Shown here: piece by piece, positions 16,251 to 25,090 of the stretch
Position numbering within the stretch: position 1 is the stretch's first letter
Layout of the letters: each line of letters begins with the position of its first letter
Source: CAZPBC01 sp964584775
GTDB taxonomy: Bacteria > Chlamydiota > Chlamydiia > Chlamydiales > SLFE01
Length of the DNA: 58,683 nt
NCBI GenBank assembly: GCA_964584775.1
Contig: CAZPBC010000010.1
Location: 1-58,683, forward strand
Direction of reading: 5' to 3'
Notes under the pieces: generated by a model
What the model saw: only the letters and a program-made list of their open reading frames with translations
The model's database searches: none
Told to the model about the DNA's origin: nothing
Program-made: the position numbers and the translations under genes

Positions 16251-17399
16251 ATGGGGCCTTATCCTATAGCAGAAATGTGTGAGCAATTGATCCAACTTGC
16301 AAACATCAACTCGCATGTCAAAAATCGAAGCGGAGTGCAAGCTTGCATGCAAAAATTTGTGGAGTTTGCTGATCCACTCGGTGCAACAACGCAGTGGGTT
16401 GATCTTCCTCCCACCCCTGAAGGCCTACACCTTCCGCCACTTCTCACTTTGAAGAAGAGAGAGAAGCTCTCCACTCAGCTTCTTTTCGTAGGGCATGCAG
16501 ACACGGTCTTTACCGAAGAGAGCCCTTTCCAAACATGCGAAGCAAAAAACGGAAAACTCTATGGCCCAGGCGTTGCTGACATGAAGGGAGGATTGATCGT
16601 CCTCCTTCACACGCTGCTAGAGCTGGAAAAAGACGCATCTTTCCAGAAAATGGGCTGGGAAATTGTCATCGTTCCTGACGAAGAAATCGGATCTCCTTCG
16701 TCTCGGGCCTATCTTGAAAAGATTGCGACGCAGTTTACCTTGGGGCTTGTTTTTGAACCCGCCCTTCCAGATGGGTCTGTAGTGATGGAGCGTGGAGGGT
16801 CAAAGAACTTCCTGATCACGGCTAAAGGTGAAACAGCTCATGTAGGCCGTGATCCGAAAGGAGGCAAAAGCGCTTTACTCACCCTAGCTCGTCTTACAGA
16901 ACGCCTGCACTCGCTCTCAACCGATGCACTCAACGTGCACGTCGGCACACTACACTCCGGTGAAGTGCTCAACGCCGTTCCAGACCAAGGTGAACTGAAA
17001 TTCAATGTCCGCTCCTTTGATCCGGAATTATTTGAAAACATTGACCAACAAATCAAAAATCTCATCAACGATCTTGAAAAAGAAGAGGGGGTTGAGCTGA
17101 CTTTAGAGCTGCTCAATATCCGCCCCCCTAAACCCGCCAATAGGGAAACTCGCACACTTTACAGCCGTTTAAAAGAGCTTGCCCATGATAAGAACATCCC
17201 CTTAGAGCTCACCTCCTCAGGTGGCGTTTCCGACGCAAACACCCTTGAAGCAGTCGGACTTCCTACCCTCGACACCTTGGGAGTGGTAGGTGGACACCTC
17301 CACACAACAAAAGAGTACATGGAGATTGCTAGTCTTGCAGAGAGAGCAGACCTCACAAAAAGCTTAATTCTAGATTTTTTGAGTAGGAGTCAACAATGA
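16251..17399 (+). CDS. M20-family metallopeptidase / deacylase
   Basis: The protein (382 residues from the ATG at 16251; a TTG at 16233 would add six) carries the M20 di-zinc signatures. These are VGHADTV (His ligand), GPGVADMKGG (bridging Asp), PDEEIGSPSS (catalytic Glu and Glu ligand), FEPALPDG, and near the C-terminus GGHLHTTKEY (His ligand). It is closest in feel to glutamate carboxypeptidase (CPG2), which removes glutamate from N-acyl chains, and to acetylornithine deacetylase. The next two genes overlap by 4 bases each and encode a class III aminotransferase and an arginine N-succinyltransferase, so removal of an N-succinyl or other acyl group from an amino acid is a plausible role. Confidence 0.83.
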   Translation: MGPYPIAEMCEQLIQLANINSHVKNRSGVQACMQKFVEFADPLGATTQWVDLPPTPEGLHLPPLLTLKKREKLSTQLLFVGHADTVFTEESPFQTCEAKNGKLYGPGVADMKGGLIVLLHTLLELEKDASFQKMGWEIVIVPDEEIGSPSSRAYLEKIATQFTLGLVFEPALPDGSVVMERGGSKNFLITAKGETAHVGRDPKGGKSALLTLARLTERLHSLSTDALNVHVGTLHSGEVLNAVPDQGELKFNVRSFDPELFENIDQQIKNLINDLEKEEGVELTLELLNIRPPKPANRETRTLYSRLKELAHDKNIPLELTSSGGVSDANTLEAVGLPTLDTLGVVGGHLHTTKEYMEIASLAERADLTKSLILDFLSRSQQ

Positions 17400-18763
17400 A
17401 AAAACGACTCATTGCAGATGAACTCAATGAGGACCCACGGATCCAAGAGGCAAAACGCCTCATTGTCGAAGCGGTCCATGAGCATCAGAATAAGCTGGAC
17501 GGTCCCCTACCCCCTGTAGAAGCACTGACGCCTTCAGAAGACGACTTCAAAAGACTCTCTCAGCTGCGTGGCGGCAACCTCTTCTATCGCTACCTGGGCA
17601 GCGGAATCGGAAAAGGCTCTTTAGTGGAGCTCATCGATGGATCCGTCAAGCTCGACTTTATCACCGGTATCGGCGTGCACTGTTTCGGTCACAGCAACCT
17701 CGAACTCCTCCCAACCATGATTGAGTCGAGCTATTCGGACGTCGTGATGCAAGGAAACCTGCAACAAAACATCGAAACAGTCGAACTGTCTGAACTTCTC
17801 ACGCGCCATTCTGGGCTCGACATCTGTTTCCTCAGCACCTCAGGAGCGATGGCAAATGAAAATGCGCTCAAGATCCTCTTCCAAAAGCAATCCCCTCGTT
17901 CAAGGCTTTTGGCTTTTGATAATAATTTTATGGGGCGAACCATCGCCCTATCCGCCTCTTCCGACAGACCTCAGTATAGAAAAGGTCTACCGAAAAGCAT
18001 CGATACCGATTATATTCCATTCTTTGACTCTGAACGTCCCGAAGAGAGTACGAGAGAGGCCCTCTCTGCACTCAAAAAAATCCTTGCTCGTTACCCCAAC
18101 TCCCATGCAGCAATGAGTTTTGAGTTGATTCAAGGAGAAGGTGGATTCAAGGTGGGTCAGCGTGAATTTTATGTCGAGTTAATGAAAGTACTCAAAGAGC
18201 ACGATATCCACATTCATGTCGATGAAGTCCAAACCTTCGGAAGAACCCAGCAGCTTTTCGCTTTCCAGCATTTCGGCCTTGAAGAGTACGTTGATGTCGT
18301 CTCCATCGGGAAGCTCTCTCAAATCTGCGCGACTCTCTACAGAAAAGAGATGATTCCGGGAGCTGGACTTCTCAGCCAAACCTTTACTTCATCAACCTCT
18401 GCAATCCGCTCTGCAATTTTCGTACTAAAGCAAATCACGGAAGGGGGCTTCTACGGTCCAAATGGGCGCAATCAACAAATCAACGACCGGTTTCAAAAAA
18501 ACTTAGAGCGGATACAAAAAAAACACCCTGGACGCCTCCATGGTCTCTTTGGAGTGGGGGCAATGATCGCCTTTCAGATTGATGAGGGAGACGGAAAACA
18601 GGCACTCAAGTTCCTACACCATCTCTTCGATCACGGTTTGCTTGCGTTTAGTGCTGGAAGCCATCCCACCCGTATCCGTTTTTTAGTTCCTCTACTCTCC
18701 GTTACAGACGAAGAAATTGATCAGGCGATGGACATCGTTGAAAAAAGCTTGGAAGTCTTATGA
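17396..18763 (+). CDS. Class III aminotransferase (succinylornithine/acetylornithine aminotransferase-like)
   Basis: This 455-residue fold-type I PLP enzyme shows the class III pattern: FLSTSGAMANENALK in the phosphate-binding region, IHVDEVQTFGRT with the PLP-ring aspartate, and VSIGK with the probable Schiff-base lysine in place of the common SxxK. The C-terminal RFLVPLLSVTDEEIDQAM is also typical. It is longer than AstC/ArgD (about 400 residues) by an N-terminal extension of about 50 residues. The ATGA overlaps with both neighbours show translational coupling. Next to AstA, transamination of N-succinylornithine to the semialdehyde (the AstC step) is the natural guess; another omega-amino donor such as lysine cannot be excluded. 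Confidence 0.8.
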   Translation: MKKRLIADELNEDPRIQEAKRLIVEAVHEHQNKLDGPLPPVEALTPSEDDFKRLSQLRGGNLFYRYLGSGIGKGSLVELIDGSVKLDFITGIGVHCFGHSNLELLPTMIESSYSDVVMQGNLQQNIETVELSELLTRHSGLDICFLSTSGAMANENALKILFQKQSPRSRLLAFDNNFMGRTIALSASSDRPQYRKGLPKSIDTDYIPFFDSERPEESTREALSALKKILARYPNSHAAMSFELIQGEGGFKVGQREFYVELMKVLKEHDIHIHVDEVQTFGRTQQLFAFQHFGLEEYVDVVSIGKLSQICATLYRKEMIPGAGLLSQTFTSSTSAIRSAIFVLKQITEGGFYGPNGRNQQINDRFQKNLERIQKKHPGRLHGLFGVGAMIAFQIDEGDGKQALKFLHHLFDHGLLAFSAGSHPTRIRFLVPLLSVTDEEIDQAMDIVEKSLEVL

Positions 18764-19776
18764 AAATCATCCGTCCAGTCCAAAAACGAGATCTTCAGGG
18801 ACTCACTGACTTAGCTAGTACGATGTCCCTCGGCGTGACGAGCCTCTCAAAAAAGAAAGCGCACCTCAAAGTCAAAATTGCACGCTCGATCGCAGCCTTT
18901 GAGGAGATCGGCAAAAAAAAGATCACTCCTGAAATTTTTCTATTTGTCCTTGAGGACTTAGAGACAGGCGAAATCCTCGGAAGCAGCCAAATCATTAGTA
19001 AAAGCGGTGTCAATATCGATCACTACTTCTATCAAATCGTTCACGAACCATTTCAAAAAAAAGAGGCGCATCTAAATCCTACCCAAGTCACCCTCCTCAA
19101 GCCCACAAAGCTCAAAGGGGGTCCCTCTAAACTCGCCGGACTTTACCTTCACCCGCTTGCGAGAAAGACCGGTTTTGGAAGAATCCTCTCCTTTTGTCGA
19201 TTTCACCTCATCGCTGACTTTCCTCGTTCGTTTTCTCCCTCCGTCATCGCTGTGATGCGCGGTGTGATACGAAAGGATCTCTCTAGCCCTTTCTGGGATG
19301 CCGTTGGAAGTCACTTTTGCAAAAGGAGTTTTCAAGACGCCATCGAAAAAGATGCTGAAACACCCGAATTCCATTACAACGTCGTCCCCGACTATCCTAT
19401 CTATGTCAACCTCCTCCCCAAAAAAGCACAAGAGGTCGTTGCTCGAACCCACCCCAATACGCGTGCTGCAGCTCACCTGTTAATGAAAAATGGCTTTGTC
19501 GATTCGGGAATGGTGGATCTATTTGATGGCGGACCCATACTCATCGCTAAAAAAGAAGATATCCACCTCATCCAAAACAGCAGAGTCGTCAAGGTCGATG
19601 CGATTCAGCCAAGGATTGTCGCCCGTCAACAGTGGATGGCCTCAACCACCAGCGCAGACCACCGCACCACCATCTGCAACTGCCAAGTGGAGAAAAACTG
19701 CGCCATCATCACAGCCGAGACCGCCAAAGCTCTCGAGGTAGTTCCAGGAGAGACGTTGCGGCTTTCCGAGTACTAG
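18760..19776 (+). CDS. astA: Arginine (ornithine) N-succinyltransferase
   Basis: The 338 residues match AstA/AruF length. Family features are RPVQKRDL at the start, LAGLYLHPLARKTGFGRILS around the acyl-CoA site, RFHLIADFPRSF, MRGV, SPFWDAVGSHFC, PDYPIYVNLLP and VDLFDGGP near the end. AstA transfers succinyl from succinyl-CoA to the alpha-amino group of arginine or ornithine, starting the ammonia-producing succinyltransferase pathway. It overlaps the aminotransferase gene by ATGA and ends the three-gene operon. AstB and AstD are not in the window, and the pathway's usual desuccinylase AstE (M14 type) is absent; the M20 enzyme upstream might replace it. Confidence 0.85.
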   Translation: MKIIRPVQKRDLQGLTDLASTMSLGVTSLSKKKAHLKVKIARSIAAFEEIGKKKITPEIFLFVLEDLETGEILGSSQIISKSGVNIDHYFYQIVHEPFQKKEAHLNPTQVTLLKPTKLKGGPSKLAGLYLHPLARKTGFGRILSFCRFHLIADFPRSFSPSVIAVMRGVIRKDLSSPFWDAVGSHFCKRSFQDAIEKDAETPEFHYNVVPDYPIYVNLLPKKAQEVVARTHPNTRAAAHLLMKNGFVDSGMVDLFDGGPILIAKKEDIHLIQNSRVVKVDAIQPRIVARQQWMASTTSADHRTTICNCQVEKNCAIITAETAKALEVVPGETLRLSEY

Positions 19777-19785
19777 TTAGGGTCA

Positions 19786-19815
19786 TTGATTGTTTTCTTC
19801 TTTCTGTGCTAAACT
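19786..19815 (+). promoter_or_regulatory. Possible promoter for the ABC-F gene
   Basis: TTGATT (19786-19791) is followed after 18 bases by TAAACT (19810-19815), six bases before the ATG at 19822. Both boxes match the sigma-70 consensus only partly, and the short distance to the start codon weakens the call. Confidence 0.22.
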
Positions 19816-19821
19816 TCTGAT

Positions 19822-21414
19822 ATGAAAAGCATTGCTCTCGATAAAATCTCCAAATCTTTTGGAACAAAAGTTCTTTTTGACGATGTCACCATCGCCTTCA
19901 ACCCTGGAAACCGTTACGGTTTGACTGGCCCGAATGGAGCAGGAAAGTCCACCCTTCTCAAAATCATGATGGGCTTCGAACCGGCCTCTTCTGGAACCGT
20001 CTCACTCCCCGACAGAGTGGGAATCCTGAGTCAGAACATCGAGCAGTTTAGAGACTGCACGGTCATGGACACAGTGATCATGGGTAACAGCAAGCTTTGG
20101 GACGCGATGACTGAACGTGATCGCCTCTATGAAGAGGAGATGACGGATGAAGTGGGCATGCGTCTTGGAGAGATTGAAGAGGTGATCGCTCATGAAGATG
20201 GCTACAGCGCTGAATCCAACGCTGAGCTCCTTCTCCATGGAATGGGCATTCCTGAAGAGCACTACGAAGAGAAAATGGGAGCCATTCCCAGTGACCTACA
20301 GTTCCGCGTCCTTCTCTGCCAAGCCCTATTCGGTGAACCCGATGCCCTTCTCCTCGACGAGCCGACCAACCACCTCGACCTAGAATCGATTGGCTGGTTA
20401 GAGGAGTTCCTTCACAATTATAAAGGCACGCTCATCGTGATCAGTCACGACCGCCACTTCCTCAACGCCGTCACCACACACATTGCAGATATCGATTACG
20501 ATACCATCATTATCTACCCTGGCAATTACGACGAGATGGTGGTTCAGAAAACAGCTGTCCGCGACCAAGCTTCACGCGAGGCAAAGTCCAAAGAGAAGAA
20601 GATTGCACAGCTCAGAGAATTCATTGCCCGCTTTGGTGCAGGTTCTAGAGCCAGCCAAGTCCAATCCAGAAAGAAAGAAATGGCAAAGCTCCAGCCTCAA
20701 GAGTTGAAAGCCTCCAACATTCAACGTCCCTACATCCGCTTTATCCCCCACGAAAAGCCCCCCGGAAAGATTCTTCTCAAAGCGGAAAGACTCTATAAAG
20801 CCTATGACGCCGACAACGTCATCCAAAACTTCTCTTTCGAAATCCAACGTGGAGATAAGATTGGTGTGATCGGAGCCAACGGCCTTGGAAAATCGACTCT
20901 TGTCAAAATGCTTGCGAACCACCTCGCTCCAGATCAAGGGACTGTTGAGTTTGGCCACGAAGCAAAGCTTGCTTACTTCCCACAAGACCACCACGACGTC
21001 ATCGACAAAAACACCGATTTGACCTCTTTCGATTGGCTGAAAGCCCACCAACCGAATGCTTACGACCAGGATGTGCGCGGCGTGATGGGAAAACTCCTCT
21101 TCTCAGGCGACGATGCTTTCAAAAAGGTCGCTACCCTATCTGGAGGAGAAACAGCCCGACTCCTCCTCGCTGAAATGATGCTCCTCGATCACAACCTCTT
21201 GATCCTCGATGAGCCCAACAACCACCTCGACCTCGAGGCGGTCTCAGCCCTCGGGTGGGGACTCAATGAATATAAGGAAACGGTCATTCTCGTCACCCAC
21301 GACCGCGACCTTATCGAGACAGTCGCAAAGAAAATTATTGCCTTCACTCCAAATGGAATCGAGTTTTTCGAAGGAACCTATAGCGAGTTCCTAGAAAAAA
21401 AGGCACATGTCTAA
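19822..21414 (+). CDS. ABC-F family ATPase (YbiT-like)
   Basis: The 530 residues form two ABC ATPase domains without membrane segments, the hallmark of ABC-F proteins that act on ribosomes. The first Walker A is GPNGAGKST (near residue 35) and the second GANGLGKST. The Walker B/His regions are LLLDEPTNHLDLES and LILDEPNNHLDLEA, the latter with N in place of T. The second signature is LSGGETARLL, while the first is degenerate (IPSDLQFRVLL). The linker (about 240-300) is rich in charge, with SREAKSKEKKIAQLREFIARFGAGSRASQVQSR. The length equals that of E. coli YbiT. The likely role is translation regulation or ribosome protection. Its end overlaps the methyltransferase gene by 8 bases. Confidence 0.9.
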   Translation: MKSIALDKISKSFGTKVLFDDVTIAFNPGNRYGLTGPNGAGKSTLLKIMMGFEPASSGTVSLPDRVGILSQNIEQFRDCTVMDTVIMGNSKLWDAMTERDRLYEEEMTDEVGMRLGEIEEVIAHEDGYSAESNAELLLHGMGIPEEHYEEKMGAIPSDLQFRVLLCQALFGEPDALLLDEPTNHLDLESIGWLEEFLHNYKGTLIVISHDRHFLNAVTTHIADIDYDTIIIYPGNYDEMVVQKTAVRDQASREAKSKEKKIAQLREFIARFGAGSRASQVQSRKKEMAKLQPQELKASNIQRPYIRFIPHEKPPGKILLKAERLYKAYDADNVIQNFSFEIQRGDKIGVIGANGLGKSTLVKMLANHLAPDQGTVEFGHEAKLAYFPQDHHDVIDKNTDLTSFDWLKAHQPNAYDQDVRGVMGKLLFSGDDAFKKVATLSGGETARLLLAEMMLLDHNLLILDEPNNHLDLEAVSALGWGLNEYKETVILVTHDRDLIETVAKKIIAFTPNGIEFFEGTYSEFLEKKAHV

Positions 21415-22108
21415 GTTCCTCTCCCTTTCGCCACTCCAGCAAGAGCGCCTGCTTGCAAAGATCTTGACGTCGGCGCTCAAAAGCGGCAACCCCAAAGAAC
21501 TGGAGCACTACCTGGAACTACAAAAAAACCGAGGCACTCCCCTTCCAGACTCCCCCTCTATTGAACTCCTTTCAAATGAGCTCCACAAGCATTTACGAAA
21601 ACAGGGAAAGGAGCGTAAAGAGAGCAACCTTGTCATCCTAAAAGGAGACAAGTCGACCGCTGCTCCTAAACTTGACATCGACATCGTTCTCGACAACCTC
21701 CGCTCTAGCCATAATGTGGGAAGCATCGTCCGCACTGTAGAGGCCTTCTCCCTTGGAAAACTGATCTTTCGGGGAACGACACCCACACTTCAAAACCCCC
21801 AAGTCCAAAATACCAGTATGCATGCACACCAGTGGGTCGAGGGTCAAGATTGGAACTCCATCGACCACCTTAAACGCCCGATCATCCTTTTAGAGACGGC
21901 TGAAGACGCCGTTCCCCTCCACGAGTTTACCTTTCCAAACAGTTTCACTCTTGTTCTGGGGAACGAAGAGCATGGCGTCTCGGAAGAACTCCTCGATGCT
22001 GCTGACCACATCACCAGCATCCCCCTTTTCGGAAAGAAAAACTCTCTCAACGTTGCAAACGCGTTTGGCATCGCAGCCGCAACCATCCGCACCCAACTCT
22101 CCTCTTAA
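21407..22108 (+). CDS. SpoU/TrmH-family RNA 2'-O-methyltransferase
   Basis: The 233-residue protein has a helical N-terminal part of about 80 residues and a SPOUT catalytic domain. Motif 1 is LDNLRSSHNVGSIVRT, motif 2 is LVLGNEEHGVS and motif 3 is IPLFGKKNSLNVANAFGIA. The knotted AdoMet site is formed by the last two. It methylates ribose in tRNA or rRNA; the target cannot be read from sequence. The ATG lies inside the end of the ABC-F gene, so the two translation-related proteins are coupled. A large nested hairpin element follows 45 bases after the stop. Confidence 0.88.
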   Translation: MSKFLSLSPLQQERLLAKILTSALKSGNPKELEHYLELQKNRGTPLPDSPSIELLSNELHKHLRKQGKERKESNLVILKGDKSTAAPKLDIDIVLDNLRSSHNVGSIVRTVEAFSLGKLIFRGTTPTLQNPQVQNTSMHAHQWVEGQDWNSIDHLKRPIILLETAEDAVPLHEFTFPNSFTLVLGNEEHGVSEELLDAADHITSIPLFGKKNSLNVANAFGIAAATIRTQLSS

Positions 22109-22153
22109 AAGAGGGCCGTCAAAAAAAGAACCTATTTATCAGAAAAATGAATA

Positions 22154-22329
22154 GAGGATCGTTTGGAGGAAGAACTTTGTTCAGATTTTCAGAAATTTTT
22201 GGTCAAGAAAGGGAATCGTGAAAGCCCACATACTGCATGACAGTAGGGGGCTTTCACGATTCCCTTTATTGGGTGAAAAGATCGAAAAGATGGAAAAGAT
22301 GGAAAGAGTTCTTCCTCCAAACGATCCTC
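22154..22329. repeat. Nested long inverted repeat at the 3' end of rnpB (element A)
   Basis: The outer arms at 22154-22176 and 22307-22329 are perfectly complementary over 23 bp (GAGGATCG.. with ..CGATCCTC). The middle arms at 22208-22227 and 22248-22267 are perfectly complementary over 20 bp (AAAGGGAATCG.. with ..CGATTCCCTTT). An apical TACTG-CATGA-CAGTA stem lies at 22231-22245. The sequence around the apex (CCACATACT..CAGTAGGGG) and on one flank (AAAAGATCGA) recurs at 43685-43810. It lies between the convergent SpoU gene and rnpB and may end transcription from both, or be a mobile or structured-RNA element. Confidence 0.85.
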
Positions 22330-22335
22330 AAAAGA

Positions 22336-22659
22336 GCCGGGAAAGCGATAAGCCGGATTCTGTCGTTGAGCAACCATTCATCTAGGAGGTGTGTCGCCAC
22401 ACCCCTCAAGCGGCTTGTCTCTTCTCTCCTGCGGAAGCACAGGATGTGAGAGAAGATGCCTTGCTTCGGATAGGGTTTGTCGCGCCCCACCATCTCTGGT
22501 GAGGGGCTAGATCTCAATAGTCTAGCGTTTCAGTCTAGGAAGACCTACTTTCTGTTACACTTTCCGTAGCTTTACAGCCCCCAGCCTTTCGCTGGTATCC
22601 CTTCCTGTGAAGTCCAGACTTTCCTCTGTCCTAGGACAGCGGTTGCCTGCCTTCCCGGC
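22336..22659 (-). ncRNA. rnpB: RNase P RNA
   Basis: The minus strand carries conserved RNase P RNA blocks: GAGGAAAGTCTGGACTTC near the 5' end, CCGAAGCAAGGC in the middle, and TAGATGAATGGTTGCTCAA then ACAGAATCCGGCTTATCG at the 3' end. The P1 helix pairs GCCGGGAA at the 5' end (22659 downwards) with TTCCCGGC at 22336-22343, which sets the ends to within a few bases. The RNA cleaves 5' leaders from tRNA precursors. Where E. coli has the GGU that pairs with the tRNA CCA tail (loop L15), this RNA has a stem CTTCTCTC/GAGAGAAG (22421-22455) without GGU, as known for chlamydiae. It begins 6 bases after the upstream gene's stop. Confidence 0.93.
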
Positions 22660-22665
22660 AAAAGG

Positions 22666-23430
22666 TTAAGAAACTTTTGTACGACGGCGACGACGTGTCG
22701 TTGTCACTTCTTGCTCTTCTTGAACACTCTCAGGCCAGTAGTGGATTCTTGAGCAGTGTTCACAGAAGATGATCCTCTCTCCTTTGCGGACGAGGTTCTC
22801 ATCTTGAGCAGTGACGGTAATATGACAACCGCTACAAGCGCGGTTTTCAATCGGTACAACCACACGGTCTTTTTTGTTTTTCAGAAGACGTTCGTAGATG
22901 TAGAGGGTATCGCTGTCAGCCTTTTCAGCCATAGCATCTCTTTCTACCTTGATCGTTTGTCCTTCATTATTGATCTGCTCGATGCTTTCGAGGATCTCTT
23001 GTTCGAGCTCTTTGCTGCTCTCAGTAGATTGCTCGAGGCTCTCTTTCACCCCTTGTAGTAGCTCCTCTTCAAGAGCTAGTTTATCGAAGAGGTCCGAAAG
23101 GGCTAGGCTCTTTCCATGGCGCTGCTTTTCGAAGGTTGAAATCTCCTGAGTCAGAGCGTTGAATTCATCGACTTTCTTGATGTTGTTTTGCTGAGTCTCC
23201 AGCTTCTCTAACTTCTCTTTAACCTCTTCAATCTCGAGTTCCAGAAGCTTGATCTCTTTCTTTGTCTCAAGAACTTGAGCTTCTTTCACACTCACTTGAT
23301 TCGCTAAATCCGAACGAATATGGGAAATTTTACGAAGCTCTTTCTGTCTCTCTTTCTTGAGAAGCATTAAGCGGATCATCTGCATATCAAGTTCTTGAAT
23401 TTCGAGAATTGGCTTTAAAGCAGCAAACAT
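22666..23430 (-). CDS. Coiled-coil zinc-ribbon protein (CT398-like)
   Basis: This 254-residue protein starts with MFAALKPILEIQELDM. The ATG at 23430 has an AAGGA ribosome binding site; an in-frame ATG at 23469 would add 13 residues. Residues about 10-175 form a long antiparallel coiled coil of K, E, L and Q. The C-terminus is a zinc ribbon with CSGC and, further on, CEHC. The family (C4-type zinc ribbon) includes Chlamydia trachomatis CT398, reported to contact sigma-54 and secretion-related proteins. It lies directly upstream of rnpB on the same strand, 6 bases away, so rnpB may be processed from a shared transcript. The tail ends in TTTRRRRRTKVS. Confidence 0.85.
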   Translation of the reverse strand: MFAALKPILEIQELDMQMIRLMLLKKERQKELRKISHIRSDLANQVSVKEAQVLETKKEIKLLELEIEEVKEKLEKLETQQNNIKKVDEFNALTQEISTFEKQRHGKSLALSDLFDKLALEEELLQGVKESLEQSTESSKELEQEILESIEQINNEGQTIKVERDAMAEKADSDTLYIYERLLKNKKDRVVVPIENRACSGCHITVTAQDENLVRKGERIIFCEHCSRIHYWPESVQEEQEVTTTRRRRRTKVS

Positions 23431-23605
23431 TGGAGTCCTTTTTAAAAAATGAGTTAACGAATGAATCATTATAACTGTGGAACGTGATAGATCTCAAGAG
23501 AAAAAGAGGTGAAGAATCACATTACTTCACTAGCATTTCAATGAGAGATTTGTTAGATTCACCGGAGTCGATAACTGAGATGAACCCCTCCAAAGGAATC
23601 TGTCT

Positions 23606-25081
23606 ATGTCTTTTGTAAAGAAATACTTAGAAAATCACACCACAGAGGAGGTCAATCCCTCTGCCCTAGCGTTCTTAGCAGGACTAGAAAGTGTTCAGCA
23701 AACCTCTCCTGAGGTCGCAGAAGCCATCCTCCAGGAGCTCAAAGACCAGCAAAGCCACCTCAAGCTCATCGCCTCTGAAAACTTCTCCTCCCTAGCTGTA
23801 CAGCAAGCGATGGGTAACCTCCTCACCGACAAGTACTCAGAGGGCTACCCCTTCCACCGCTTCTATGCAGGTTGCGACAATGTGGATTTTATAGAAAACC
23901 GCGGTGCAGAGCTGGCTTGCGAGCTTTTTGGAGCAGAGTATGCCTACCTCCAACCCCACAGCGGAGCAGATGCGAATATCATCGCGTTTTGGGCAATTCT
24001 ATTGAAGCGTGTTCAAGTCCCCTTTCTCGAAGAAAAAGGAAAGAAAACCGTCAACGACCTGACCGAAGAGGAGTACGAAGAGCTCAGACATCGGATGCAT
24101 CAGCAGAAGATGTTAGGGATGTCTCTCAACTCTGGGGGACACCTGACCCACGGCTTCCGACTCAATATCTCCTCAAAAATGATGCGCGCTTTCAGCTACC
24201 AAGTGGACCCTGACAGCGGCCTTCTGGATATGGATGCCCTGCGTGAGCGTGTCCAGGAGGTGCAGCCTGACATCCTCCTTGCTGGATACTCCTCTTACCC
24301 AAGAAAGATCAACTTTGCCAAAATGAGAGAGCTCGCAGATGAGGTCGGAGCCACATTGATGGTCGACATGGCCCATTTTTCTGGACTGGTTGCCGGAGGT
24401 GTTTTCACCGGTGAGTACAACCCCGTTCCTTACGCCGATGTGATCACCACCACGACTCATAAAACCCTTCGAGGGCCCAGAGGAGGCCTTATCCTAGCCA
24501 AGAAAGAGTGGGAAGAGTTCATCAGCCGAGGCTGTCCGCTCGTCATTGGCGGTCCATTACCCAACTGCATTGCTGCAAAAACAGTCGCCTTCCAGGAGGC
24601 GCTCCAGCCTGAATTTGCCGCGTATGCTCAGCAGGTTCAAAAAAACGCGAGTGCCCTTTCCGAAGCACTCATCCGCCGAGGAGCCACCCCTCTGACGGGT
24701 GGGAGTGATAACCACCTCTTGGTCATCGATGTGCGCAGCTTTGGGCTTACAGGGAAACAAGCGGAGAACGCCTTACGCGCTGCACAAATGACCGTCAACC
24801 GCAACAGCATCCCCTTCGATCCGAATGGTGCTTGGTTCACTTCGGGCATCCGGATAGGCACTCCGGCTGCAACAACGCTCGGAATGAAGGAGCCGGAGAT
24901 GGAAGAGATCGCAGAAGCGATCGTGAAGACCTTGACCCACACCAAGCCGGTGATTTCAGAAAAAACTGGAAAAATGAGCAAAGCCGATTGCGAGACAGAC
25001 GAGAATGTATTAGTATGGGCCAAAGAACAAATGACGAACCTATTACAGAGATTTCCACTCTACCCAGAAATTCATCTTTAG
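23606..25081 (+). CDS. glyA: Serine hydroxymethyltransferase
   Basis: The 491 residues match the long chlamydial GlyA (about 497) rather than the usual 417-residue form. Signature segments are HLKLIASENFSS, NLLTDKYSEGYP, RFYAGCDNVD, LQPHSGADAN, MVDMAHFSGLVAGG and TTTTHKTLRGPRGG, in which the lysine binds PLP. The extra length includes an insertion between about 130 and 175 and an N-terminal extension. It makes glycine and methylene-tetrahydrofolate from serine. An AAAGGAA ribosome binding site precedes the ATG. It heads the chlamydial gene cluster glyA-clpP-dapF-UPF0158, with clpP following 9 bases later. Confidence 0.95.
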   Translation: MSFVKKYLENHTTEEVNPSALAFLAGLESVQQTSPEVAEAILQELKDQQSHLKLIASENFSSLAVQQAMGNLLTDKYSEGYPFHRFYAGCDNVDFIENRGAELACELFGAEYAYLQPHSGADANIIAFWAILLKRVQVPFLEEKGKKTVNDLTEEEYEELRHRMHQQKMLGMSLNSGGHLTHGFRLNISSKMMRAFSYQVDPDSGLLDMDALRERVQEVQPDILLAGYSSYPRKINFAKMRELADEVGATLMVDMAHFSGLVAGGVFTGEYNPVPYADVITTTTHKTLRGPRGGLILAKKEWEEFISRGCPLVIGGPLPNCIAAKTVAFQEALQPEFAAYAQQVQKNASALSEALIRRGATPLTGGSDNHLLVIDVRSFGLTGKQAENALRAAQMTVNRNSIPFDPNGAWFTSGIRIGTPAATTLGMKEPEMEEIAEAIVKTLTHTKPVISEKTGKMSKADCETDENVLVWAKEQMTNLLQRFPLYPEIHL

Positions 25082-25090
25082 GAGAAAAAA

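Noticed and set aside
22101..22114. CCTCTT-AA-AAGAGG as terminator of the SpoU gene
   Set aside because: Six base pairs with a two-base loop and no T-tract downstream; too weak compared with the large element that follows.
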